Assembly (NCBI RefSeq): GCF_901000735.1
Contig: NC_081541.1
Span: 6,441,021-6,505,020, forward strand
Length of the DNA stretch: 64,000 bases
Source of the DNA: Corylus avellana
Taxonomy: Eukaryota; Streptophyta; Magnoliopsida; Fagales; Betulaceae
Direction: 5' to 3'
Under the pieces are notes generated by a model. The model had not been told where the DNA came from. It saw only the letters and a program-made list of their open reading frames with translations, and searched no databases. The position numbers were made by a program, and so were the translations under genes. Shown here piece by piece: positions 36,424 through 48,260 of the stretch; positions within the stretch are counted from its first letter, which is position 1, and each line of letters opens with the position of its first letter.

Positions 36424-36555
36424 GAAAGCACTACATCTTCTCATAAAATCGGTGGGTGTGAAAGTTGCGTTGCATTTAGCCATTTACCACCAGTTAAATT
36501 AGCCACTGCGAGCTCTCGAACACGGTTGATCCTGAGGGGAGCAGAGTTGCTTCGA

Positions 36556-36575
36556 GGCATTTCCACCGTGGGATC
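36556..36575 (+). promoter_or_regulatory. Conserved 5' leader motif of the B3 array
   Basis: CATTTCCACCGTGGGATC lies 40-62 bp before every B3 start codon: A 441, B 4576, C 16831, D 23222, E 31644, F 36556, G 54539, H 59917. It also survives in the ghosts (21542, 27453, 48130). Position suggests 5' UTR or start-site proximal DNA. Confidence 0.55.
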
Positions 36576-36617
36576 AATCAACAATCGTCATAAGACTCTT
36601 CTTACTTACTAATTACT

Positions 36618-38404
36618 ATGGCAGCTAAGAAATCAAGGACTCGCCGGACTAGAGTGGTGCCCGACCGGAGCTATGACCACCGGCCGTCAAGTTCTATGGC
36701 GGGTAGGAGACCCTCGCACTTCTTCAAGGTCATACTCCCCTCTACCATTCGCGACAGGAAACTGGTAATGCCTTCTCTCTACGTTGCTTGCTTGTTTGTT
36801 TGTCTGTTTTTCATTTCTTGAATATTCTAGTGCTGTTGCTTGCAGTTGCAGTAAATTAGCGATGGATTTGCTTAGTTCTTGTGTGTTTGAAGAAGAACCC
36901 ATACACTGCATGTCACGAATTTGGTTTCGATTTTTTTTTCCTCAATTGATTTATAGAATTTTGATGGTGATTTTGGGCTGGATCCGCAGGGGGACTTGAT
37001 CTCTCTGGGTCTTAATTGCATTGCTTATATATCTATAAACATTGTTGAAACAGATGATTGTTTCGTGATCAGACCTTTTGTTGTTTCATTTGTTTTTTTT
37101 TTTTTTTTTCGCTGTTCTGGGTTTATTTTAACATTGTTTAAGTATGTTTTTCCGAGTTGTCTAAGTATGAAACCAAAATTATGAAACCTTGAAACGAGTT
37201 GTCAAAGTATGTTTTTCCATTGTTTCATTTTAATGGAATTGCCTTGCCATTAGATATGCTTAGGTAGCTTTTACTTGGCCAAAAAATTCATAACAAGGGG
37301 AGAAACCAGAAGGCAGATCAACCTTTAAAAAGTTCAATTGAAGTTCCTGGATTGTGCAGCACTTCACCAAGGCTCACTTATTTTACATTTGTAATGATTA
37401 GAAACCATATATTTTTCCGCATCACGTGTTTCCTTGATTTCATTTCACATTGTAATTGAGACAATATAACTTGCTTTGGTGGCTGCAGAGGATCCCTGTA
37501 AAGTTTGTAATGGAATTTGGGGATGAACTGTCTGCTGTGGCTACACTCACCGATCACTATGGTAATTTTTGGCAAGTGGGATTGGAGAAAGCCAACAACG
37601 GGATTTGGTTTGATGATGGTTGGCAGGATTTTATGGAATACCATTCTATTCATTATGGCTACTTTGTAGTCTTCAGATATGAAGGGAATTCAAAATTCCA
37701 TGTTCTTGTATTTGATAATACTGCAACTGAAATTCCATCTACATGGAGCAAGGATGGTGAATTGGAAGATCCGGTGGACGTAATGGAATCAGATGATGCA
37801 AAAAAATCAAGGCATGACAAGTTGAAACAAGAAAATGAAATGTCTGACCCAGATAAGCTGTCTGCAAAACATGAAGTAGATAGAGGAAGATACAGTAGGG
37901 AAAGATTTTCTGGCACATCTTCAAAAGGAAGAGTCTTGATGCCCACAAGAAGAGAGAGAGCGATCGAAGCAGCGAGAATGTTGAATCCTGAAAGTCCTTC
38001 GTTCATGGCCTTCGCGGGGAAAAAGAATATAGGCGGAATTCGTTCTTTGGTGAGCCTTTGCACATGATGTGATCATGTTTCTCAAATATCGCTTTTGAAT
38101 AATGCTTATTTCAATCCTTAATTCTTTCCTTGTGCAGTATGTGCCTTGTGGATTTGCTAAAAAGTATCTTATTGGGCATGAGTCTGTCGAACTCCAGACT
38201 TCTGATGGAAAACATTGGCATGCCTGGTGCCGTAACAAGTGTTCATCACCTAATGCAAGGTCTATAGGGTGGGCTCAGTTTTGCAGAGACAATAATTTAG
38301 AAGGAGGAGATGTGTGTGTCTTTGAGCTGATCAAGAGGAACCCTGTTGTGCTTAAGGTCTCAATATTTCACCTGGCTGACTATGCTGTGAAGCAACATGT
38401 CTAA
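36618..38404 (+). CDS. VRN1-like double B3-domain protein, gene F (324 aa)
   Basis: Exons are 36618-36764, 37489-38049 and 38138-38404, phase-0 GT-AG introns of 724 and 88 bp. This is the longest product of the array. The first B3 (about residues 34-132) has TDHYGNFWQVG in place of TVPNGHFWQVG. The linker reads VDVMESDDAKKS, so the IIDLDD segment of A/B/E/G is changed. The second B3 (about 218-318) contains YVPCGFAKKYL and EGGDVCVFELI. A CCTTAAAAG motif (36240), TATA candidate and leader motif lie upstream. Sister of gene H. A nuclear DNA-binding role is inferred from the family. Confidence 0.88.
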
Positions 38405-40740
38405 ACTCATAGTCATAGACATGCAGAAGCTTTAAGGAGGTATGTTCTATATTTAGGGACTTTGGCCAATAAATATGGCTTGTTGTACTCATGGTTCCTG
38501 TTCCTGATGCTAAAACTCTTTCTGTAAGCTTGTCCAAACTACCGATATTATTAATTTCTACTTCACTTAGTATGTCTTGGTTATAATTTAACATCCACGG
38601 AATCATGATCAAGATTGTTGTATTTTTATATTATTTTTCCTCCATCAAATCTTATGTGTGTGTATATATATATATTTTTGGATATATTTTTCAGTACACA
38701 AAGAAATTACACGGCTTCTCTCTCCACTCTCCAGGATGAGTAAACCTCCACTGGACCTCAAGTTGCTTGTACAACAAAATCAATCAAGCTAACCCAAATA
38801 ACTAAAGAAAGCCCAACAATCAAGCAAACAACAGCAACTATACAAACAATCCAAACAAAATCCTCTATATTAAGAGAAGAAAAGGCTTTAAAGTAATTTG
38901 CAAATGATAGTTCCAAAACATGTGCCCAACTTCTCTCCGAAGTGGCTTTATTTTGTAGAAATGAAAAAAAAACAAAAAAAAAACAGAAACCTAACCCTCG
39001 TATTTCTTTAGCCTGAATATACATGATAGGACAGAAAATGAATATTATAATTCCTTAAACAACCAACAAAAGAAATACTCAAATCCCTCGAACAACCCTA
39101 GATTTTGCAAAGCAAAATTAGATAACTTCAAATGATTCGGATGAAAAGAAATACCCAAATCAGAAGACTAATGAAATACCCAAATCCTTCGAACAACCCT
39201 AGTTTTTGCAAAGCAAAATTAGATAAAAAGAAAACCTCAAATGATTCGGATGAAAAGCCTTCTTCTTCGCTGGTGGTCGGAAGGCTTGTGCCGGAGTGTG
39301 AGAGAGAGACATGAGCAACCCCCGTTCTTCTTTACCGGTGGACAGAAACCTTGCGCCGAAGTGAGAGAGACAAGAACAAGGGAGGGAGAGCTTCGCTGGT
39401 GGCCGGAGTGAGAGAGAGAGAGGTGAGCGAGGGAGGGAGAGTTAGGTCCAATTGGGATTGCAGTTTCAATAAGTGCAATTTAAAAAATTGTGTTTTTGAA
39501 ATCGCTACTTTTTAAAATTGCAGAGGAGTTTGGTAAAACATTTAAAAAATATTTTTTTTATCAAATATTTGTTATAACTTTTTAAAATCGTAAAGACATT
39601 TGGTAAAACATGTTAATTTTTTTTTTTTTTATCAAATATTTGTTATGCGAAATCATGATTTTTGTTTAAATTCGTTATTTGAAGAATAAGCACCCCCTAA
39701 CCTGCTTATAGAAATCACTTTTTTTTTTCCTATTTTAAATGAAGTATTTTTTAAATCGCAATGCCAAACACTTTACATTTTGTGATATCTTTAAAAAATG
39801 GACCCTTATGGTGCATTTGGAATTGCGGTTTTAATAAGTGTGATTTTTTTTAAAAAAAAAAATTACATTTTTGAAATCACTGCTTTTTAAAATTGTAAAG
39901 GCCTTTAGTAAAACATGTTAAAAAGTGCTTTACTTTTTTATCAAATATTTGTTATGTGAAATTGTGATTTTGGTTTAAATTCATGCTTTTTCAAATAAGC
40001 ACCCCCTAACTTATAGAAATCATAGATTTTTTTTTTTTTTCTCTATTTTAGATTAAGCGCTTTTTAAATCGCAATATCAAACGATATAAGTTTTGCAATA
40101 TTTTTTAAAAATGTAAATTATTCTTACAAAATCACAATCACAAACACACGCTAATAGGTTTTAAAAAAAAAATTGGGATATTTGGGGAAAAACACGAGTA
40201 TTAGGTTTCTATTTTTCTTTTTTTAATAGAAAGCCCGTAAGAGATAAGTTGAGCACATGTTGTGACACTATCATATTTCTTTGTTTTAAGCTGGATCCAT
40301 GAAGTAAGTTCTAATTGCGTCTGGTGGAGATGCTTTAAAAGGGTACTGTTGCATGCCTATTGAACAGAGGGTTACTTGCATGAGAATGGCTCTAAAAGCT
40401 TGTCTACCCACGTGAAGCTTACAACCCATCTTGCCTGCACCATATCAGTGACATCATCTGAAAATAATTTGTTTACCGTCTTTATTGACCACTTTCACGG
40501 TAAATTTTTTCACAAAAGAACTCGTACAAAACTCAAAATTGATTTCACTTTATACTACGTTAAAACTCTTTTCAATCAAAAACACCCTAATTGTCTTCTA
40601 CGTGCGGATAAATTATATGTAGAAACCATCCATGAACCGGAAGAATATAACAAAAAACAGAGGTTTTTATCTGTGGACGGTGGATATAAAATGCAGCAGC
40701 ACCCACTCAAATCAGCCAACCATTCGTCACTTCGTGATAC
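38405..40740. other. Intergenic region downstream of gene F
   Basis: 3' flank to about 38640. A tandem repeat lies at 39072-39148 and 39173-39258 (AACAACCCTAG, GCAAAGCAAAATTAGAT, AAATGATTCGGATGAAAAG in both), followed by a GAGAGA-rich tract. At about 39450-40150 two related MITE-like segments each start with TTGGGATTGCAG/TTGGAATTGCGG plus TTTCAATAAG-like text. An open frame at 40376-40774 has no recognisable domain. Confidence 0.4.
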
Positions 40741-41060
40741 CCACTCCCTATCTACCTTGCTTGCTTGTTTGTGATTATTCTGGTGCATGCCATTTTAAAA
40801 TGGGATGGAGATAGATGATTTTGTTTATTATCTAAATTAACTCATATATTTGCCACTAAAAAATAATTTTAACATGTCAAAGTTGTAAAGTTGGCATTTT
40901 TATTTCTTAAATCTTATTCTAGTAAAAACCCAATAATTCTACTCAACAAAAGGAGCATAAAACTCAATAACTCAGTAGTGATCATCCAACACAACAGCAT
41001 CTGAGCCTGTCATTCTAGGATGTATGCAACCGGTTTTAGGAAACCAAAACCCACAATCAA
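40741..41060 (+). pseudogene. Relic of B3 intron 1
   Basis: CTACCTTGCTTGCTTGTTTG, ATTCTGGTGCATGC, GGGATGGAGATAGAT and GAAACCAAAACCCACAATCA occur in the same order as in intron 1 of the B3 genes (compare 4760-4850 and 17190-17500). Flanking exons are absent. The block-2 counterpart survives from 61415. Confidence 0.5.
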
Positions 41061-42111
41061 TGTATGCCAAGTAAAATAATTATTCTGACATATTTATCTC
41101 ATAAATAATAATTAGTGATTGGGTTTGGGTGCAGAGTGTTTTTGAACTTTCTAAGAATTTATGGTTGAACACTTGAAGTGAGCATAATGGTTAAAGACAT
41201 CGGGGTGGCTTCGGCCACCCCCAAACAGCTGGTCTGGGGTGACTGAAGCCAGCCCCAGGCTTAAAGGGGGTGGTCTGGCCACCCTCAAAGACCAAACAAA
41301 TTTTTATTTTTTTTTTTAGATTTGGCTTTTGGGGTGGCTGGACCACCCCCAAGGGCCATGGGGTGGCAACCCCCTTTAAGCAAAAGATGGGAGACATTTT
41401 TCTTTCTTTTGGCCAGGGTTGGCCCACCTCTCAGGCCATGAGCCACAGTAGGAAACAAAGGTAGAAAATGAACATAAGAAGCTTGCTTGAGTGGTTCGGT
41501 GTTAAGGCATCCCATGTCCATGCATTCCCCGAATCTTCAAAAGCTACATTGTCTTTCGTTAACTTTGTTGTCCTATTATAAATGTTCTTTATTTATGGGG
41601 AATAAGATCTACCAGGTCAGATTATCGGTAGACGATGTAGGTTAAATGGTTAAGGATTCTTCTTTAGAAATCTATGGCCAATAAATGGATTATATATCGC
41701 TAATAATAATAAAAATAATAATAAAATATTATTTTAAATTAAAAAATAAAAATAAAAAAATTAAGAAAAAAATAAAAAGAAAAAAGAAAAGAAGGGGGTG
41801 GCCTTTTTTCTTTTTTTTAAATTTTTATTAATTCTTTTAAATTTAAAATAATATTTTTTTATTATTTTTATTAGTGAGATATGTGTCCCATTTGTGGCTA
41901 TAAGATTTAAATCTGGTATGAGCTAGGTATTACGGTCCCCATTATGGACTAGAGAGGATCCTATTCCTATTTATAGGGTAATGTATGATAATCAAATTAC
42001 TATAATCTCAATATATGATTACAATCAACCTATAAAAAGAGAATATTTGATATCAACCTAATTATGGTTTTGGGGTTTTTAAATACTCGGGTTATAACTG
42101 GTATAACCGGG

Positions 42112-42142
<31 letters not shown>

Positions 42143-43256
42143 ATTTAATATATTTATTACTATTTTTTTACTCTAGGGTTCACAAAAAAAATATAGTATA
42201 TATTTTTTTCTTTAGGTTTGTTGTTGTTGTAAGGATGTATCTATTTGGGTTGTTGGTTTGTTTACATACTGGTTTTTCTTGTTTTTTTTTTGAGTTTGTT
42301 TTTGACATGTTAATATTTACTATTTAGTGTTTAATCTGATAAGAATGAGATTTGTAGTTGAATCGGTTGATATATCATATATGTAGTTAGTGTAGATGTA
42401 GTTTAATCTCATGTATTGTGTAAGCTTTTAAAATGAAATTTTATGGCATTTTAAGGCTTTTTTTTGTTTTGTTTTGTTTTGTGTTTTTTTTTTTTTTTTA
42501 AATGGGCACAAAATGGTTAAATTAAGCCTAAAAATTAGGCCAAATACCTATATATATATATATATATAAAAACAGGTTAACCAATCCGGATAATTGGGTA
42601 CCGACTGATTATTATATAACCAATAATTAACCGAGTGCCCAATAATTCACCCGTAGTTTTTACCCAACAACTTACGGCATACTCCAAACAGTTGACAAAA
42701 AAACATTTCGGTCAATTTTTTTGACTTGTCTTTTCTTTTTTTTTTTTTAACCCAAAACAGACTTCTCTCATTCTCACTCTCTGTGTATATTTGCTACGAA
42801 TTCTCTCGAGTCTCTCCATAGCTCGTTTTGTGGGTAACCCTTTGAACTTCTGTACTAGTTATTATAATTACAAAAATGCCCACGTCTTTTTCAATATTTT
42901 GTACGTGAATATTACTTTGGTTTTGATATTTAAAGGGTTTAAAATGAGAATTCAAGTATAGGGAGTACTACACATCTCAAGTTTTATTTCTAAAAATTAG
43001 TTCTCAAATGATGTGTCATAATCTCATGATATTTATTATTTTGGAAAGTGTGACATTAATTCATGGGATGGAGACACATCTAAGGCCTTGTTTGGTAAAC
43101 ATCATTCCTTTTTCAATGTTCATGATTGGTGAGAAAAAAAATGAATGTAATAATTAATATAGAAAAGTGAAAAAAGTTGTATTTAAAAGTGGAAAAGTTT
43201 TGTTTTGTAGTGATTTTTTATTTAAATAGTAGTAAAATATAAATGTTGTGATATAA
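41057..43256. other. Intergenic region with GC-rich hairpin, LTR remnant and MITE
   Basis: A GCCACC/GGTGGC-rich tract lies at 41203-41450. Around 41530-42060 is a copia-type LTR fragment related to 13030-13301. It is split by a MITE (41599-41967; ends GGAATAAGATC and inverted GGAATAGGATC; flanks TATTTATGG and TATTTATAG, a 9-bp duplication with one mismatch). A (TA)n run is at 42115-42136. No gene. Confidence 0.5.
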
Positions 43257-43707
43257 GAGCATTCACAATGGAAGAACCAAATTTTTATGCAAAATGACTC
43301 CTTAAAACTTACTTTTATCTAGTTTAGCTAATAAATTTTTAAATGTCTCTTCATCCGAATAGCTATATTTTTATTTATATCATTTAAATATTATTAAAAG
43401 TGAGAAAAATTTTGGGAAAAAGACAACATGTGAGGAAAAATATAAAAAGTTTTGGGAAAAAAAAAACATGCAGAGGAAAAAGTAGGAAAATATTTGAAAA
43501 AAAAGATAAAACAGTTGAAAGAAATAATAAAAAATAAAATGACTTCCTTGAAAAGTGCTGCTACATTTAGCTTCTTCTTTTAGTTCTTTCAATCAAATAT
43601 CTATTTTACATTTTCTTTTGGCTAATCAAATGTAGGTGTTTTTTTAAACATTTGAAGAGCTATTTTAGATAAAAAAGTAATATTTAACTCTTCCAATGAG
43701 AATGCTC
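43257..43707. mobile_element. 451-bp Tourist-like MITE (TAA target duplication)
   Basis: GAGCATTCACAATGG at the left pairs with CCAATGAGAATGCTC at the right, both flanked by TAA. A 3-bp TAA/TTA duplication is typical of PIF/Harbinger derivatives. It is nested in AT-rich DNA beginning GGCCTTGTTTGGTAAACATC (43084), itself probably a transposon. A cut-off copy begins at 63857. Confidence 0.7.
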
Positions 43708-44003
43708 TAAAAAGTGAAAATATTTTGATGTTGATTTTTTTGAAAAATAAAATGAATCGTGTGGTGGTGTTTGGTGTTGTTCGCCAAACAACCAACTTTT
43801 AAAAATAAAATTTGAGATGTGTTGTATTTTTATTTTAAGTAAGATATCTTTTGATCAGTACCAGACAAGTAAGCAGCTTGCATGTGCAGGGCTTCCAGGA
43901 AAGTAATAGCAGGTAGGAGCAACTCCTTGAAAGATCTTCCGTACTAAAATACAATAAAGATCTAGAGTCAACAGCCATAAAACAAAACCAAAAAAATATC
44001 CCA

Positions 44004-45027
44004 CTAATCATCTGTGACGGGCTCCACCGGAACTCCCTGAGTAACGGAATCATCTGTGACGGGCTCCACCAGAACTACCTGAGTAACATAATCATCGCAG
44101 TTGATCTGATCAAGAATGAGCACCAATCCCATGGCAAAAGCCCCATCAAAGCCAGGCTTGATGCAAAGAGAGAAAGCGTCCTTCCCAAGCACCACGTGGG
44201 TGGAAGCATCCACTTTGCGTCGGATCTCACCCACTAATTCCATTTCCGCATTGAAGATCGTGCAACAGCGTTGAGAAAAGTTGCCCTCGATCTGGTACTC
44301 CTCACGAGGCTCTGGGTCCCTAAACACCTCCACGCTCAAGGTCGACCGTCCGATCATTGAGGATCTCCGCACGCTGAAGATCGGTTTCTGGTGACTGTCT
44401 CTCTCCCCTATAAAGCCCTCCCACCGCTGATGCAGACTCGTCATCTGTTTCACAAATCAAAGTATTTTTGAGTTAACTCACCGAGTCGGTCGGAATCGCT
44501 CAAAATTTTCACGTCGACAGTTTTAGTTTCCGTACTTGTTGAACGTATTTCACAATATAATTAGTAATTACTACTCCCCGAGTTCGAGTTGACTCGGCCA
44601 TGAGGAAACAAGAAAATCAAAGACGGCCCATTTCTGTGCATGAATTTTAGCAAAAGAGGATTCAAATCTTTACCCATTAATGCAAATCAGAAACCGAGCC
44701 AACCCTTTTCTGGAAATTTATAAATTTTCCTAATTTTTAACAACTGTCTCGACTCACTGAGTCGAATCTCGTTCGTAAAGAAAAAAGCTATATCACCTTT
44801 CGGCGGACAGTGAGGAGGCACCTTCCGTTCCCGTCCATGAGAACGATTTCGCCGCTGTCAAGGGCTTCGGGCCCGGGCCCGTACGAGTCGACCCGTAAGA
44901 CCAAGTCGCCCTTGCAATCATAGACGGTGAAGCCATCATCGGCGAAGAAAAGAGAGGTCTTTAGGACGGTGAGATGAGTTTCTTCTTGGAATACGAACCC
45001 AGCTTCCACAACGAACCCTTCTTTCAT
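44004..45027 (-). CDS. LURP-one-related (LOR) protein (223 aa)
   Basis: Minus-strand exons 45027-44797 and 44444-44004, joined in phase 0 (CGAAAG|GTGATA and AACAG|ATG). The product has the LOR beta-barrel hallmarks: FTVYDCKGDLVLRVDSYG, IVLMDGNGRCLLTVRRK, SLHQRWEGFIGE and FSLCIKPGFDGAFAMGLVLILDQI. The last is the hydrophobic C-terminal helix. Length is near the usual 200-220 residues. LOR proteins share the Tubby-like fold. Arabidopsis LURP1 is induced by oomycete infection and needed for basal resistance, but other members are uncharacterised, so function is open. The C-terminus carries two copies of a 13-14 residue repeat (VEPVTDD) encoded by duplicated DNA. The start is the first ATG of the conserved block. 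Confidence 0.88.
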
Positions 45028-46386
45028 CTCTTTGGTTAATTGGTTTCCTTAAGAGTTAAGATTCCCGAGCACTTTGATGCACAACACAACAATGGAAGAG
45101 TCTGTCTGTTAATTTGTACGTGTTTGGGCCTTAATTATGGTTGTTGCATACTGGAGCGTTGATCCTTAAATAAGTGCAGTCGTGCCATGAAGAACAACAA
45201 ATTTTAATTATAAAGCTTTATTATCGTTATGATATTAACGTAGATATTTTGACAAAGTATTTCTGTATTCAATCAAGTTTTAAATTTGATGTCACTTTTA
45301 TGATGCATTTATTATCACATTTTACCTTATTATGCTTTGCTCATTTGAGAGAATAAGTTGACAAAATACAAAATTAGCTAGAAGCTTCAATGATATTCTT
45401 TTTGTTTTTTTAGACAAAAAAAATACAAAATTAGCTTACGTGGTTGCAATAAGTTCCTTATGGTATGCAAAAATAACAAATAAGTCATTACTATCAACTT
45501 CAATCAAAAATCTCGACAAATTATGTTTTACATTAGATCCAATTATTACTGCACATACCCACCTATAATAAAAAATAGAGATAACTTTACAAATCATCTT
45601 TAACTTTTACGCGTTTTAAAACTATATTCTTAATATTAAAAAAGCTCTTAATTTATAATATCAAACTTTTAATTTTTTATAATGTTTTTTATGCCTTATA
45701 ATTTTCTATTATATTTTGTCAAAATTTTTAAAATACTTATTTTTTTAAAAAAAAATTGAAAAAAAAAAGCGGAAGAAACATACTCCATGAACCATGACTA
45801 CCAAAATCCCCATTATGCCGATTTTTCAAGGCGACAAGGCAAGGAGGAGTTCTGCTATCAGGCTGCCAAGAGTAGATAAGTGTCTGCCAAAGTCTGATGT
45901 GATTTTATTAAAAAAAAAAAATTGTAGAAAAATCTCTCTCTCCCTAGTCTTGCTAGATTTTGTTTTTTTTGTTTTTGTTAAATTTTAATAAGTTAATATT
46001 TAATTTCTAATGTCTCAAAATTTATTTTTTGATTTAAAACTAAAACCTATGGGTAAAAGGTTAACACTTGTGGGACTGTATTACTTAAACGAGATTTTAT
46101 CATCATAAATTTAGTGCTAATACTTCAAATTTAGTATTAATACCTCAAATTTGATTTTTCCTTTAATATCTCTCTTCTCCAATTAAAAATAAAAAATTCA
46201 TTTTTTTTTTTAAAAAAAGGTCATGTCGGACGCTTGAGGCAGCCGAAAATCTCAACTCGGCAAGGAGAAAGGGGATCGGGATCCCCGGCAATGCATGGGG
46301 AATTGCCCATAAAAATGGCTGAAATCCTAGCCATTGAATTTCATCAAATGGCCTCTAGTTTGCCACATGTTCATTTAATTAAAAAA
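45028..46386. other. Upstream of LOR gene; B3 promoter relic
   Basis: The first 150 bp are the likely LOR promoter and leader. At about 45760-45910, GGAAGAAACATACTCC, ATGACTACCAAAATCCCC and GACAAGGCAAGGAG repeat the gene C upstream region (16595-16690) in order, so this is another promoter fragment of a lost B3 unit. The remainder is AT-rich. Confidence 0.45.
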
Positions 46387-46587
46387 GGGAAATCATATCT
46401 AAAGTCCTTAGGTAAACGTGCTTTTATTAAAAACTCTCTGGGTATTTTTTTTTTGAAAATTTAGTCACTGAGTCACTCGAAACTACTAGAAAACTCTCTA
46501 CCATCAATTTTTGTTAACGTTCGTTAGTCTACTCAAAACTCACCGTTTTATCTGATTAAAATATTTTTTTTTATTAATTTAATTTTA
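46387..46587. mobile_element. Left arm of the 9826-type MITE, cut by a gap
   Basis: GGGAAATCATATCTAAAG, GTCACTGAGTCACTCGAAAC and ACTCACCGTTTTATCTGATT follow the left arm of the element at 9826-10493. The sequence ends in N where that element's GC-rich foldback core begins. Confidence 0.65.
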
Positions 46588-46687
46588 NNNNNNNNNNNNN
46601 NNNNNNNNNNNNNNNNNNNNNNNNNNNNNNNNNNNNNNNNNNNNNNNNNNNNNNNNNNNNNNNNNNNNNNNNNNNNNNNNNNNNNNN
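46588..46687. other. Assembly gap (100 N)
   Basis: Exactly 100 N, the usual placeholder for unknown length. It separates a MITE arm from the start of the second large block, so the true left border of that block is not visible. Confidence 0.95.
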
Positions 46688-48099
46688 GTATCTCTCCTAT
46701 AAAAGGGAAAAGAAATTAGAAGTATTTAACTATCCTATGCGGCTCCCCGAGAAGACCAAATCGTTTGTTTAACCTATTTTTTACTTTTTGTATACATTCC
46801 TGTATTATTTTAATTCGTTTTGGATCTATTAAGCTCACATCTTTTTCGATTTTATGATTGTCCAATCTCTTTTCTTTCAATCTAAGAGTAGGAAAGATTA
46901 TCTCTTGAAAACATTTTCCTTATTCCACTAAAAAACATAGCATGTTTTCAGTTTTCAATACCTTTTGTATTTTCCTTTTAGCTCTAATATCAATAAAATA
47001 GAAGTCTTTTAAGTGATTTTTTATTTCAGCCATTGGAAAAATAAATAAATAAATCACCTAAAATATATTATATGAATCAATAAAAAATTGATAAATAGAT
47101 GTAAAAAGTTTCATTCATCTATCGATTAAAATGCTAATAATAATATTGGAGAGAAAAATAAAAGCTTTTAAAAGATCTTTTACAAAATAAAATTGTAACA
47201 GAACCACCTCGAATCTACCCTTAAGTGGTCGTCAAGAGCCGTACCTGAACTACAAGCCATCATTTTCCACTTGTCCCTTGGGCTTGGGAGTATACCTTGA
47301 AATGATCAATTTCCTTCGCTCTTCTCCACACCCATTGTTCGTAGTGCGCCTTAAAAGGATCGAATTAATGTCGCTATTTTCCACTTTCAAGAAAAAATTA
47401 TCTTATACAGATATTATTATGGTGAAATTTCAAAAAATAATATTTTGAAAAGACCCTTTTAAATTTAAAAAAAATTTAATTTCACTTCTCAAATTTTGAA
47501 TTTGATGCAATTTACTCACTCTGTCAATTTTTGCTATTAAACTCTAACGAAACTCTTAAAAATACTAAATTACCTTTCAATTTTTCATTTTCTTTAAATG
47601 AAAAAAATGTATAAAAAAAATGGTTCCTTGAGTCACCTTGTGATTTTTTTTCTTTTTAATAATAACTTTACTTTTTTTTATTTGAAATTTTATAAAAAAA
47701 AAGTCAAGGTTATAATGATCAATTTATCACCTTTAATGTTTAAAAACTGACAAAAAGAATTCATTGCATCAAATTAAAAGTTCAGATGATCAAATTGTAA
47801 ATTTTTGGAAAGTCAAATTTATCCTATTATTGAATTTAACGTACATAAATATACAAAGCATCCATGGAAAAATTAGTCAGAAAGTTGTTTTGCATGTACT
47901 AGTACCACCACTTAAATAAACCACTTCGAGCTCTAGAGCAAGGGCTAATCTTGAAATTAGCATATTTTCTATTTTATTTGAATTAAATAATATTTAATTA
48001 ATTATAGTAGAATGATATTTTTGTTTCTTAAAAAAAATAAAAAGATAAAAAAATATAATTTCAATATAACTAACGAGAGAGAATTATGTTTCCTGATAT
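46688..48099. other. Left part of block copy 2
   Basis: Collinear with 26038-27420: AT-rich intergenic DNA including the MITE-like inverted repeat and the CCTTAAAAGG relic (about 47349). No gene. Confidence 0.5.
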
Positions 48100-48260
48100 G
48101 ATATGGGGGAGGCTGATGAGTAACGTCGAGTCATTTCCACCGTGTGATCGTTCAGTCAACGATCGTGATAAAGACTTTTATTACTATGGCAGCGAATAAA
48201 TCAGATGGCTCACTATTGACTAAGCAATTAACCAAATATCTGACAAGATAACTTGTTTAA
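48100..48260 (+). pseudogene. Ghost B3 gene with intact 21-codon micro-ORF
   Basis: The ATG at 48186 opens a frame of 21 codons ending at TAA 48249-48251. It starts MAANKS as in B3 exon 1 and then contains LTKQ, the C-terminus of gene A. The join falls at a TCA found in both parents (AAATCA and TTTCACGTGGCT), so a microhomology deletion is likely. Leader and 3' flank are retained. Confidence 0.7.

Larger units (their letters stand above)
26038..43396 (+). repeat. Large duplicated block, copy 1 (genes E and F)
   Basis: Matches 46688-64000 in order and orientation, including intergenic DNA, ghost unit, MITEs and genes E/F against G/H. The offset between copies changes at defined indels: a hAT-like element and an LTR composite present only in copy 2, a stretch of about 1.06 kb with a gene fragment only in copy 1, and about 2.9 kb missing at a copy-2 gap. 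The left border in copy 2 is hidden by a gap, and the right border lies beyond the window. Confidence 0.9.

Noticed and set aside
38758..39024. Minus-strand hydrophobic frame
   Set aside because: No family recognised and neighbouring DNA is repetitive; likely an accidental frame.
39072..39258. Two spaced repeats that might suggest a CRISPR or satellite
   Set aside because: Only two copies of about 77-86 bp in a plant genome; a simple tandem duplication.
40376..40774. Open frame of 132 codons before the B3 intron relic
   Set aside because: No recognisable domain, no ATG-proximal support, and it runs into B3 intron-like sequence; probably chance.
42064..42327. Frame with repeated Tyr-Ile and hydrophobic stretch
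   Set aside because: It translates a (TA)n microsatellite and poly-T DNA, and the copy at 62673 has shifted sequence.
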